Positions 23,800 to 30,751 of a DNA stretch of 34,821 bases are shown here, one piece after another; the first letter of the stretch is position 1; every line of letters begins with the position of its first letter. Origin of the DNA: Oscillospiraceae bacterium (GTDB taxonomy: Bacteria; Bacillota; Clostridia; Oscillospirales; Oscillospiraceae); contig JAFYAU010000026.1 in NCBI GenBank assembly GCA_017540565.1, forward strand, positions 1-34,821, read 5' to 3'. The position numbers were made by a program, and so were the translations under genes. The notes below the pieces were generated by a model, which saw nothing but the letters and a program-made list of their open reading frames with translations, ran no database searches and was not told where the DNA came from.

Positions 23800-24768
23800 T
23801 TATTCCTCGTCCTCTTCAAACGGGTTTTTGTACAGCTCCAGGTCCTCGTCCTCCGGGCAGCAAAACCAGATATCCATAGGCCAGTCTTCATTATCCACCA
23901 TCCACGAAAGCATCATATCTGCTATCGTCTGCGCAGCCAGCTTTTTGGGATATCCTGCGGTCCCGGAGCCCAGGGGCGGAAAAGCCAGGCTGGTGAACCC
24001 GTTGTTCTTTGCGGTTTCCAGCACTGTCCAGCAGCATGCAGCCAGATCCCGGACGCACTCCTCCGACCCGTCGTAAGGAGTGACGGCCGTATGGATCACC
24101 CACGGTGCTGCCAGGAATCCCCCGTGTGTCACCAGAGACTCTCCGTTATCGAGTTTTTCCGCCGCCCGAAACGTTTTTGCAATATGTGCGCCTCCCTTGC
24201 GCAGCAGATCGAAATTCACGTCGTATTTCCATTTCTTGTGATCGATGCGGTTCGCCTCACTGACAACAGCGTCCACCTCCATGTCTGCCGCATCCGCCTT
24301 CACGAAGGAAAAAGATGATTTCGGCTCCTCAGATAACAGGGCGGCGAGTTCTTCCGGCTCTCCGCTCAGCAGGAAAGGCGCATCTCCATAGTAATTGAAT
24401 ACCACTCCCGAAACGTCTTCAAGGAGCGCGGCGTCAAGAATGATGTCGTCCAGAGTGTGTGCAATCGTTTCACATGGGTCACCGAGTTCATATTCCTGCC
24501 TGTTAGTGAACACCGGACTCCATGCCGTCCCGTTGGACAACTCCAAAACAGGAGAGGAAAACTCCTGTTCATCCCATGGAACCGTCTCGTCAAATCCAGT
24601 CGCCGGAAAAATCACCTTCCCACCTTCCTTAATGAATCGACGGATAGCGTTGAGGGCCGGCTCATCGCTCACCTCTTCGCTATACTTCCATACCATGGCG
24701 AAGGCGTTTTCCAGCATGGGGCAGCCTTCGGAATACGGATCCTGCCAGCGTTTTTCGTTTTCGCTCAT
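23800..24768 (-). CDS. SseB-like domain fused to a macro domain
   Basis: A 322-residue cytoplasmic protein. Residues about 20-150 resemble the SseB N-terminal domain (NAIRRFIKEGGKVIFPATG, then a PVFTNRQE strand). Residues about 155-310 form a macro domain: VKADAADMEVDAVVSEANR stands for the usual DAIVNAAN, FAAPWVIHTA-type strand LAAPWVIHTAVTP is present, and FPPLGSGTAGYPKKLAA is the phosphate-binding loop. Macro domains bind or hydrolyse ADP-ribose. The usual Asn-rich loop is altered (SEAN for NAAN), so activity could differ from classical hydrolases. The start follows GAGGAGG. It is separated by about 200 bp from both neighbours. Confidence 0.82.
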   Translation of the reverse strand: MSENEKRWQDPYSEGCPMLENAFAMVWKYSEEVSDEPALNAIRRFIKEGGKVIFPATGFDETVPWDEQEFSSPVLELSNGTAWSPVFTNRQEYELGDPCETIAHTLDDIILDAALLEDVSGVVFNYYGDAPFLLSGEPEELAALLSEEPKSSFSFVKADAADMEVDAVVSEANRIDHKKWKYDVNFDLLRKGGAHIAKTFRAAEKLDNGESLVTHGGFLAAPWVIHTAVTPYDGSEECVRDLAACCWTVLETAKNNGFTSLAFPPLGSGTAGYPKKLAAQTIADMMLSWMVDNEDWPMDIWFCCPEDEDLELYKNPFEEDEE

Positions 24769-24840
24769 GTTTTTTCCTCCTCAAGCATGTTGATATTTGC
24801 ATTTTAACATATTTTTGCCCTATGTGGTCACTTGACAGGC

Positions 24841-24857
24841 GACTATTCATAATAGTC
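24841..24857. promoter_or_regulatory. Palindrome upstream of the SseB-macro gene
   Basis: GACTATT and AATAGTC form a perfect 7-bp inverted repeat around CAT, 73 bases upstream of the start codon. Its size and position suit an operator, although no convincing -35/-10 pair was found beside it. Confidence 0.4.
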
Positions 24858-24968
24858 AGCATAATATCAGCATAAAGGTATGATATAAGCTGTCTATTCT
24901 GCCTTGCACTGGATTGGGTTTACGAGAGTTTCTGATATCCCGCTCACTATCGTTTTCGTTCAAACTGT

Positions 24969-25436
24969 TCAGTTACCTGATTCCCCGTTCTTTGCCGCAT
25001 CACTGTAACTGTAATACCTGTATTCCCGGCTGTCATACTCGCCGGACCGGTAGAACGCTTTCAGCAGGCTGCTGTACAGACGGAGGATCGCCTTCCTGTT
25101 GATGTCCCCCGCTGAGACGAGATCACCGACGCTGACTTTCGACATCTCCCTGTGCTCCTTTCTCCAGGCGGTAAACGGGAACGTCTGACCCATCAGTTTC
25201 AGTTCCATGCTCTCGTCCACCGCAGGGTTGTGGTTGAAGATGCGGTAGAGCATGAGGATGATCTCCTGGGCGACTTCCGCATTGATCCTGTAAATGTTCA
25301 GAAGATCGAAGACCCGCAGTTCCATGAGTTGGTCGGCGTAGCGGAAGCCGCGCTCCATCAGTCTCTGCGTGATATAGTAGGTGTCCTCCTTCTGCCAGGT
25401 CTCCGACCTCAGGCTGATCCTTGTATCGTCTTTCAT
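24969..25436 (-). CDS. Helical protein, possibly RNA polymerase alpha-CTD-like
   Basis: A 155-residue protein. Its first half (YITQRLMERGFRYADQLMEL, then VFDLLNIYRINAEVAQEII) has the helix pattern and spacing of the helix-hairpin-helix fold found in the alpha-subunit C-terminal domain, but identity is low and the assignment is tentative. The rest is charged and helical with a Tyr-rich tail. GGAGG precedes the ATG. It lies 89 bp after the sigma-like gene and is probably cotranscribed with it. AGGAAAA in its ribosome binding region could pair with TTTTCCT 30 bases upstream. Confidence 0.62.
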   Translation of the reverse strand: MKDDTRISLRSETWQKEDTYYITQRLMERGFRYADQLMELRVFDLLNIYRINAEVAQEIILMLYRIFNHNPAVDESMELKLMGQTFPFTAWRKEHREMSKVSVGDLVSAGDINRKAILRLYSSLLKAFYRSGEYDSREYRYYSYSDAAKNGESGN

Positions 25437-25525
25437 CTGCTTTTTCCTCCGGCCAGTATTCTGAGATCGCTCTCATAGGAAAACTGCTGAACGGACGGGT
25501 TTATTGCGACACGTTTCTTCGCGGG

Positions 25526-26092
25526 TCACTCTTCGAGCAGGAGCCGCAGTTTTTCGAGCACCTTCCTCTTTCTGTAATTCGCCTGGTGTCTCTTGATCCC
25601 GATACTTTCCGCATACTCTTCCTCCGTCATCGGTGGCTCTGTCAGGTACATCTTCTCCACGAGGTCGCGTTCCCCCGCACCCAGGCTTCGGATGGCTGCG
25701 CGCAGCCTCTCCTTCGCCAGGTTTTCCATGACGGTCTCCTCCAGCGCTCCTCTCTCATCCGCCAGCAGTTCCTCCCAGCCGTAGCCCCCGGCGTGATCCG
25801 GCCGGAGCTCCGAGAATGAGTACACGAGACTGCCATGCTTCGCGTTCCGTGTCCGGAGATAGTCCGCCCTGTTGATATCCGCCTTCCACTGCCTGGCGTT
25901 TTCCTCCCCGCACTCCGCAATGATGATCGCGTCGTCCCGTTCGCAGCCGTAGAGCATCGCGAAACCGCGTCTTCTCCTCTGTCCCTCCGGCGTCTTCATG
26001 AACATGGCGAATTCATAGCTGTTCATTACGATCCAGTTGTCCGCACCTGCCGGTTTTCCGGGGTCCTTCTTTACCAGTATTACCTTTTTCAT
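25526..26092 (-). CDS. Sigma-70 region 4-like DNA-binding protein
   Basis: A 188-residue protein. The C-terminal 60 residues (IRSLGAGERDLVEKMYL, then TEEEYAESIGIKRHQANYRK and LEKLRLLLEE) form the sigma region 4 helix-turn-helix seen in many short sigma-like regulators of mobile elements in Bacillota. No region 2 core-binding motif is visible in the N-terminal part, so it may be a regulator rather than a true sigma factor. The ATG at 26092 is chosen because AAAGGA lies seven bases upstream; that site is buried in a perfect hairpin (26096-26133). Confidence 0.78.
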   Translation of the reverse strand: MKKVILVKKDPGKPAGADNWIVMNSYEFAMFMKTPEGQRRRRGFAMLYGCERDDAIIIAECGEENARQWKADINRADYLRTRNAKHGSLVYSFSELRPDHAGGYGWEELLADERGALEETVMENLAKERLRAAIRSLGAGERDLVEKMYLTEPPMTEEEYAESIGIKRHQANYRKRKVLEKLRLLLEE

Positions 26093-26095
26093 TCT

Positions 26096-26133
26096 GAAGT
26101 CCTTTCCCAAGCGGCAGCCTGAGAAAGGACTTC
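26096..26133 (-). promoter_or_regulatory. Leader hairpin that hides the sigma-like gene's ribosome binding site
   Basis: On the minus strand GAAGTCCTTTC and GAAAGGACTTC pair perfectly (11 bp, 16-base loop). The 3' arm contains the AAAGGA ribosome binding site three bases before the ATG, so folding would block translation. The remaining leader up to 26351 has no gene. Confidence 0.65.
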
Positions 26134-26351
26134 GTCATCGTACAAAGCAGAAAAGAGCGCAAAAAAGAAGCACCGCAGAAATCGGTCAGAATCGGCAGAA
26201 GGGCATGATGACCCTTTGTCGTTCCGAACCGGCTTCGTACGGTGCCTGGTAGTTTCTCAGCACATCGTCTGCGCTGCTCCGCTTGCTCGATTTAAAGTCG
26301 ATTGGTATTTCGATATTAAGTTGACATAAATTAAATTATGTTATTTTCTGC

Positions 26352-27062
26352 TCATTTAATGCCTTTGTATTCCCATGTTTCGGTATCTATGAGCAGGTAT
26401 TCCTGCGGACCGATGGGATCCCCGTTGTTGTAGGTGGAGAAGACATCACAGGAGATGACGCTGCCGACTCTCCCTAGGTATTCCATCGGAGTATGCCCTA
26501 CCACCTGCAGCAGCTTGCGCGGTTTGTACATCTTACCATGCTCATACTGAGGACGGTACCAGATCGGCGACCAGTCGCTCCACATCTCGTCCATGCCCAG
26601 GGCATTGATCTTTCTCACCACTTCGTCGGTATCATCGTAAGACCCGGCCGGCACATACCTGCGGACAAAATCGTCTGTCAGGCCGCCGTGGAGGAACAGG
26701 ACGTTGTCGATCCTGTGGATATACCTCAGCTGGGTGCTGTCGGGAAGGCTCCATTTCAGTTCCCGGATCTTTCCGCACACGACAGGCAGGGCGTTGATGG
26801 AGAATCCGGTCTCTCTCTGATCCCATACATAGCAGAGATCGTGGTTTCCGTAGCTCCACAGCGTATCCGGATGATCCTTCTGAAACCGTATCGCCCGGTC
26901 AAAGGTCCGGACATACAGATCCAGATTCAGTTCCTGGTTCCAGTCGTCCGGGATATCCATCAGGCAGACCGCCTTGTCCGCGATCCCCTGCTTCAGAAGG
27001 CTATCCGCCCTGTCGAACATCCGGGGTTTCAGGTGAACATCCGGAATCACAAGGACTTTCAA
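26352..27062 (-). CDS. Calcineurin-like metallophosphoesterase
   Basis: A 236-residue protein with the metallophosphoesterase metal motifs: PDVHLKP (8-14), LMDIPDDW in place of the usual GDxxDxxP-type block, GNHD, LFLHGG and VGHTP. It resembles phosphatases and diadenosine-tetraphosphatase-like enzymes; the substrate is unknown. The altered second block (Met-Asp rather than Gly-Asp) keeps the metal-bridging Asp. The start is a TTG at 27062 that overlaps the stop of thpR (TTGA), with GAGGGGG seven bases upstream, so translation is coupled to the RNA phosphodiesterase. Confidence 0.88.
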   Translation of the reverse strand: MKVLVIPDVHLKPRMFDRADSLLKQGIADKAVCLMDIPDDWNQELNLDLYVRTFDRAIRFQKDHPDTLWSYGNHDLCYVWDQRETGFSINALPVVCGKIRELKWSLPDSTQLRYIHRIDNVLFLHGGLTDDFVRRYVPAGSYDDTDEVVRKINALGMDEMWSDWSPIWYRPQYEHGKMYKPRKLLQVVGHTPMEYLGRVGSVISCDVFSTYNNGDPIGPQEYLLIDTETWEYKGIK

Positions 27063-27583
27063 GGATCCACCCCCTCAGAGGCAGGGACGCTTCCCAGCTC
27101 CGTATAGATCATGCCGTTCTTTCCTCTGGTGGACTGCATCAGGGAAAAGCTGTCCACCCACATGGAGGCCGGCGTGACAAAGACCGGCTTCAGGTCTCCC
27201 AAATCGTATTCTGACTTCCTCAGTATCGTGATATGCGGCTGAAACCGTTTCCGGTCGAACGGGATCCCCTTCTCCGCCAGCGCATAGCGTACGTTATGGG
27301 CCAGAGTATCGAGTTCCGGGCATCGGGACAGCCCCGTCCACCAGAGTCTGTCAAACTGGCCAAGCCGGTCCATCGTGATGGTGAACGGACGAAAACGGAC
27401 CATTTCGATCACGTCCAGCACCTGGTCCGGATCTCCGTATTCCCCGATAAATGCCAGCGTGATATGAAGGTTTTCAGAAGGCGTATAGTTCCCGTGTACA
27501 TGCTGCCGCAGGAGCTGTACCTGCACGTCCTTGACCCGCTCCTTCATCTCATTCTTCAGCGGGATCGCTATAAACAGTCTCAT
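27059..27583 (-). CDS. thpR: RNA 2',3'-cyclic phosphodiesterase (2'-5' RNA ligase family)
   Basis: A 174-residue 2H phosphoesterase. The two catalytic HxTx motifs are His40-Ile-Thr42-Leu and His117-Ile-Thr119-Ile, and the protein opens MRLFIAIPL as is standard for ThpR/LigT. Members open 2',3'-cyclic phosphates on RNA ends or join 2'-5' bonds. Length matches the family. CGGAGGG precedes the ATG. It is coupled by a 4-base overlap to the metallophosphoesterase, which could process the resulting phosphomonoester (inference). Confidence 0.93.
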   Translation of the reverse strand: MRLFIAIPLKNEMKERVKDVQVQLLRQHVHGNYTPSENLHITLAFIGEYGDPDQVLDVIEMVRFRPFTITMDRLGQFDRLWWTGLSRCPELDTLAHNVRYALAEKGIPFDRKRFQPHITILRKSEYDLGDLKPVFVTPASMWVDSFSLMQSTRGKNGMIYTELGSVPASEGVDP

Positions 27584-28155
27584 GCTTTTCCCTCCGTTCC
27601 GGGCGTGCCTCTCATTCCGCCCTCTGCCGTTCCCGGTTCCCCGGCGTCCGCACGACTATATCCACCGTTCTTGCAGGCTGTTTTCCGAACCTGCGGAAAC
27701 GGACGTCCTGCGTCTCCGAGCTGCAGCGTTCGCAGATCATGCGCCCTTCCGTCTCCTCCAGATTGAGGCCTCGGTTGACGGTGCCGCAGACGGGGCACTT
27801 CACGTCGTATGCCATTTCTTTCTGCTTCCTTTCCTCTCCGGTCCTCCGGCTGGGCTCCCTTGCGGAGTCCCGGCCCATATTTCTTCTGTTCTGTTTCGCC
27901 TATTAAGGAAATCTCCTGCCGTCTGCTCCTGACTGTCCGGAACAGCGCCGTGTCGATCACGTCGCAGAACTTGCATTTGCGGCATTTCACCCGGACAAGG
28001 CAGTGGTCGTATCCGTACACGTCCAGCAGATGGAACCCGCAGTTCGGGCACCGGATCGTCCTCTCTGGCTTCTGTACTGCCAGCGTCCGCGACCGCGCCA
28101 GGCGGCAGCGGATATCCGGTGACAGGGCAGCGTTGTTTTCATGAGGCGCGGTCAT
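27580..28155 (-). CDS. Com-like zinc-finger protein with over-long reading frame
   Basis: The frame encodes 191 residues. Residues about 25-75 (TIRCPNCGFHLLDV and VRVKCRKCKFCDVIDTALFR) form a zinc finger close to the Com family, small nucleic-acid-binding regulators named after phage Mu Com. The start at 28155 has GGAGG eight bases upstream and overlaps the end of the peptidase gene. From about residue 105 the frame is Arg/Gly-rich, looks like out-of-frame shadow and overlaps the zinc-ribbon gene at 27612-27815 and the thpR start. The functional product is probably the first 90-110 residues; a lost stop, a frameshift or a sequencing error is possible. Confidence 0.6.
   Translation of the reverse strand: MTAPHENNAALSPDIRCRLARSRTLAVQKPERTIRCPNCGFHLLDVYGYDHCLVRVKCRKCKFCDVIDTALFRTVRSRRQEISLIGETEQKKYGPGLRKGAQPEDRRGKEAERNGIRREVPRLRHRQPRPQSGGDGRAHDLRTLQLGDAGRPFPQVRKTACKNGGYSRADAGEPGTAEGGMRGTPGTEGKA
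27612..27815 (-). CDS. Small zinc-ribbon protein
   Basis: A 67-residue protein with CPVC (7-10) and CERC (28-31), a classic two-knuckle zinc ribbon, followed by an Arg-rich tail. It ends 28 bases before thpR. The start at 27815 is inferred from the onset of the ribbon (MAYDVKCPVC) and an AAGGA 11 bases upstream; a longer frame to 27878 exists. Possibly nucleic-acid binding; no function is known. Confidence 0.65.
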   Translation of the reverse strand: MAYDVKCPVCGTVNRGLNLEETEGRMICERCSSETQDVRFRRFGKQPARTVDIVVRTPGNRERQRAE

Positions 28156-28882
28156 TGTCCCCGCCTCCGTAATGCAGTCCCGCATGCAGATATTCCTCCA
28201 CCGGCCGGCGCTCGAACAGATCCAGTTCCGACAGCCGGACAAAGAAGGCCGTATAGGACACGCCCATCGTGTCCGCCATCTTCTGGATCAACAGCTTCTG
28301 ATCCTGGGACAGGATGTTGTTATCATAGATGATAACCTTTCGTGAGCCGTTGTGCCTCTTCAGCACCCGCCTCACCAGGAACTCCGGCATCAGGAAGCAG
28401 GCGGCCGCACGGTTGGCAAAGCACTCGCTGATGTTCAGCATCTCTCTGAGCAGGTCCGGGCTGTACGTAGTGTCCGCATCGAACTCGCTGTGGAAGACCG
28501 CCGCGGGGCTGGTCTGCAGGGGGATATGCCGGTGCAGGACGTCATGCGCCCCCTCATGGGCGATGGAGAACCTCCTCCTGGCGTTCTCCGTGCCGCCCGA
28601 CAGTCCCTTTTCGATCACGGCCGTGCGGGGCGGAAATACGATCTTCTCGACCCTGTCGCCCCTTTTTACAGCCAGAGGCCGGACGCCGTCCGACAGGAAG
28701 CCGATCCTGCCGGGATCCGGCTCCGCGAACCTCTCATAGACGATCGGAACCCCAAGATAGTCCCTGACGAAGCCCTCGATATCCACGCACTGCACGTTGG
28801 TGTAGTGCCTGCTTCTGAAAAAGTCCCTGATCATGGCTTCGCAGAGGGCTTCGATCTCGTCGAATGAAGTGAATCTCTTCAT
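28139..28882 (-). CDS. ImmA/IrrE-family metallopeptidase
   Basis: A 247-residue protein. The zinc-peptidase motif is HEGAH (109-113), and ISECFANRAAACFLMPE carries the third ligand in the usual ImmA arrangement. The C-terminal helical part (SQDQKLLIQKMADTMGVSYTAFFVRL) is the standard HTH-like helical region. ImmA-type proteases cleave repressors, as ImmA does for ImmR and IrrE for DdrO. Next to lexA it is a good candidate to act on a repressor. The start at 28882 follows GGAGG; it overlaps the Com-like gene by 17 bases at its end. Confidence 0.9.
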   Translation of the reverse strand: MKRFTSFDEIEALCEAMIRDFFRSRHYTNVQCVDIEGFVRDYLGVPIVYERFAEPDPGRIGFLSDGVRPLAVKRGDRVEKIVFPPRTAVIEKGLSGGTENARRRFSIAHEGAHDVLHRHIPLQTSPAAVFHSEFDADTTYSPDLLREMLNISECFANRAAACFLMPEFLVRRVLKRHNGSRKVIIYDNNILSQDQKLLIQKMADTMGVSYTAFFVRLSELDLFERRPVEEYLHAGLHYGGGDNDRAS

Positions 28883-28901
28883 CTGCGGCACCTCCCTTCT
28901 G

Positions 28902-29126
28902 TCAGGCCATCACGTACCACGCGTGGCCCGTTCTGTAAACGTACCTCTCCGCGCGCCCGATATACACCGTGTAGCGGATCCCCTCGTATTCTCCGTCGGG
29001 AGAAGCGCAGGAGTGGATGACCCTGTCGATGTTCCACGCCCGTCCATCCACCCAGGTGATCGCTTTCGGGACGATCTCCCCGCTTTCCCGCTTCTCGCTG
29101 TCCACCTGGACAAAAATCTTCTCCAA
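28902..29126 (-). CDS. Small conserved-type protein between lexA and the ImmA-like gene
   Basis: A 74-residue beta-rich protein (KIFVQVDSEKRESGEIVPKA, then WVDGRAWNIDRVIHSC and IRYTVYIGRAERYVYRTG). Small proteins of this look are found beside lexA and immA-like genes in Bacillota; no function is known to me. It starts with TTG at 29126, supported by AGGAGG upstream, and lies 18 bases after lexA and 19 before the peptidase gene, so it is a firm operon member. Confidence 0.75.
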   Translation of the reverse strand: MEKIFVQVDSEKRESGEIVPKAITWVDGRAWNIDRVIHSCASPDGEYEGIRYTVYIGRAERYVYRTGHAWYVMA

Positions 29127-29144
29127 TTCCGTCCTCCTGTTCCG

Positions 29145-29762
29145 TCAGAGTCTCTTGATGACGTGCTTGGCCACGCCCTGCACGACGAGTTTGCTGACCA
29201 GTATCCTCTCTCCCGGATACGCCTCCTCGTTGGCGTACTCCAGGATCGCCATTCCGTTCTCTTTGTCGATTCCCCCGTAGACCTTGAGGGTGTTCTGTCC
29301 GTCCTGATCCAGGGCGACGACCACGTCGCCGATCTCGCAGGAAGGCTGCTTCCGGATGAGGATCAGGTCCCCTTCCGTGATCCCGGCGTCCACCATGGAG
29401 TCGCCCGTTGCGCGCAGGAGATAGAAATCCCCCCGGCCGAACAGCGCCTCCGGCAGGCTGACGTACATCTCGACCTGCTCCTCCTCCGTCTCCGGGTCGC
29501 CGCAGCGGATGCTGCCGACGAGCGGGGCGGAAAAATACCCGGTCTCCGTCTTGTCTATCTTCGGAAGATCCGTGATGACGCCGTCCTCATAGGTGATCAT
29601 GTCCCTGGCGTTCATTTCCCGCAGGTAGTTGTATACCGCGGACTTTGACAGTCCGACCCCTTCCGCGATTGCGCGGACCGTTGGCGTCCGGTGGATCTTC
29701 CTGTAGTAATCTCCTATATATCTGCTGATCTTTTCCATCAGTTCCGGATCTTTGCTTCGCAT
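29145..29762 (-). CDS. lexA: LexA-type SOS repressor
   Basis: A 205-residue repressor-protease. The N-terminal winged helix-turn-helix is residues 8-60 (PTVRAIAEGVGLSKSAVYNYL). The self-cleavage site is Cys87-Gly88 in IRCGDP. The catalytic dyad is Ser122 (ATGDSMVDAG) and Lys160 (NTLKVYG), correctly spaced. RecA-stimulated cleavage would derepress target genes. The start at 29762 has GGGAG upstream. It heads a seven-gene unit reaching 26352. The upstream region is cut off after 25 bp by an IS200-type element, so its present promoter is unclear. No palindromic LexA box is visible in the remaining bases. Confidence 0.9.
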   Translation of the reverse strand: MRSKDPELMEKISRYIGDYYRKIHRTPTVRAIAEGVGLSKSAVYNYLREMNARDMITYEDGVITDLPKIDKTETGYFSAPLVGSIRCGDPETEEEQVEMYVSLPEALFGRGDFYLLRATGDSMVDAGITEGDLILIRKQPSCEIGDVVVALDQDGQNTLKVYGGIDKENGMAILEYANEEAYPGERILVSKLVVQGVAKHVIKRL

Positions 29763-29787
29763 GCGTCCCCACTCCCGATATAAATCA

Positions 29788-29884
29788 AAACCACGCGTTG
29801 AACGCGTGGTTTGGTCAGGCCCTATAAGGGCCTATCTCCTGTGGTTGCCCCCTTAAGGGGGCACCGAGGAGGCCTGACAACCAC
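29788..29884. repeat. Structured left end of the IS200-type element
   Basis: The end hairpin (AAACCACGCGT and ACGCGTGGTTT, loop TGA) is followed by nested stems: GTCAGGCC (29814-29821) with GGCCTGAC (29871-29878), CTCCT with AGGAG, and CCCCC-TTAA-GGGGG. GGCCTGACAACCAC (29871-29884) is also a perfect inverted copy of 30425-30438 on the other side of tnpA. Confidence 0.72.
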
Positions 29885-29898
29885 ACCATTATTACTGG

Positions 29899-29919
29899 CA
29901 GCCCCCTACTCGGGGGCTG
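29899..29919 (-). terminator. Hairpin at the end of tnpA
   Basis: CAGCCCCC and GGGGGCTG pair around five bases immediately past the tnpA stop codon. On the minus strand the sequence continues with TAATAATGG, so termination would be modest. Confidence 0.55.
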
Positions 29920-30399
29920 TTACTTTTTGCCCTCTTCCACGGGCTTACCCGTGAACGGGTCCACGAACTCCTTGATACTTATCTGGTCATTCGCGATATC
30001 TTCCTGTAGCTGATTCCTGATGTATTCCTTTATCGCTCCCTCGTACTTCCCTACGGTATCCACGTAATACCCCCGGCACCAGAAATGCCTGTTGCCGTAT
30101 TTGTATTTCAGGTTGGCGTGGTGATCGAAGATCATCAGACTGCTCTTGCTTTTCAGATACCCCATGTACGACGACACACTCATATGCGGCGGTATTGACA
30201 CAAGCATATGGATATGGTCCGGGCAGCACTCCGCTTCTATTATTTCTACTCCTTTTCGCTCACTCAGTTCCCGCAGTATTTTTCCTACGTCTGCCTTGAT
30301 CTTTCCATAGATCACCTGTCGCCGGTATTTCGGTGCGAATACTATGTGATACTTGCACCGCCATTTGCTGTGTGATAGACTCTGTACGTCATCTTTCAT
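29920..30399 (-). CDS. tnpA: IS200-type Y1 (HUH) transposase
   Basis: A 159-residue single-strand transposase. The metal-binding HUH motif is DHIHML (His62, His64). The nucleophilic Tyr is Tyr126 in KEYIRNQ, with Gln130 as the probable third metal ligand. WCRGYYVDTVG is the conserved strand before it. It cuts and joins single-stranded element ends at the hairpins. Full length and intact, so possibly active. The ribosome binding site AGGAGG lies in a 12-bp inverted repeat (30403-30464). Confidence 0.95.
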   Translation of the reverse strand: MKDDVQSLSHSKWRCKYHIVFAPKYRRQVIYGKIKADVGKILRELSERKGVEIIEAECCPDHIHMLVSIPPHMSVSSYMGYLKSKSSLMIFDHHANLKYKYGNRHFWCRGYYVDTVGKYEGAIKEYIRNQLQEDIANDQISIKEFVDPFTGKPVEEGKK

Positions 30400-30402
30400 G
30401 AC

Positions 30403-30464
30403 AAAACCTCCTGTTGTTTTTCTCGTGGTTGTCAGGCCACCTGAAGTCTACCACAGGAGGTTTT
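30403..30464 (-). promoter_or_regulatory. tnpA leader stem that masks the ribosome binding site
   Basis: In the transcript AAAACCTCCTGT (30453-30464) can pair perfectly with ACAGGAGGTTTT (30403-30414), which contains the Shine-Dalgarno sequence four bases from the ATG. IS200 of enterobacteria is known to limit transposase synthesis with such a leader structure. Confidence 0.78.
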
Positions 30465-30494
30465 CTCTGTCTTTTTCTAAAGTATTTTTATCCT

Positions 30495-30513
30495 CCCCCA
30501 GTTGAACTGGGGG
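30495..30513. repeat. Right-end hairpin of the IS200-type element
   Basis: CCCCCAGT and ACTGGGGG pair around TGA, the same loop as at the left end. Confidence 0.75.
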
Positions 30514-30537
30514 TTTATTTGTCTCTAAAGAGCCAAG

Positions 30538-30580
30538 AATGATGCCTATCGTGGACAAGTTGTCCTTGATAGGCATCATT
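30538..30580. repeat. 43-base near-perfect palindrome
   Basis: AATGATGCCTATC pairs with GATAGGCATCATT, and inside it GGACAA pairs with TTGTCC around one base, with a 2-base internal mismatch. It lies between the IS200-type element and the lipoprotein gene. It has no clear U-tract and may be a transposable-element end or a strong cruciform. The stretch 30581-30751 shows no gene. Confidence 0.75.
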
Positions 30581-30751
30581 ATACATATCCGTCTTCGAAT
30601 TGCAAGAGGGCATTATCATGGTGTCGGTTACAAGCGACACCATGTTCCTGCATTGCACTCTGGTATTCTCGAAATGTGTCCTTCGCTGATTGCTATAGTT
30701 ATTTCTGTTCCCTGTTCACATGGTCCGCCTTCGGCTTTCGGTCCCTCTACA

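Larger units (their letters stand above)
29788..30513 (-). mobile_element. IS200/IS605-family element (tnpA only)
   Basis: About 730 bp, bounded by a hairpin at each end (29788-29812 and 30495-30513), each with a TGA loop, surrounding a Y1 transposase. Size and layout match IS200. No tnpB is present. Exact cleavage sites at the ends are not determined. Confidence 0.82.

Noticed and set aside
24832..24865. Plus-strand TTGACA followed by CATAAT as a promoter
   Set aside because: The spacing is 22 bases and no plus-strand gene follows.
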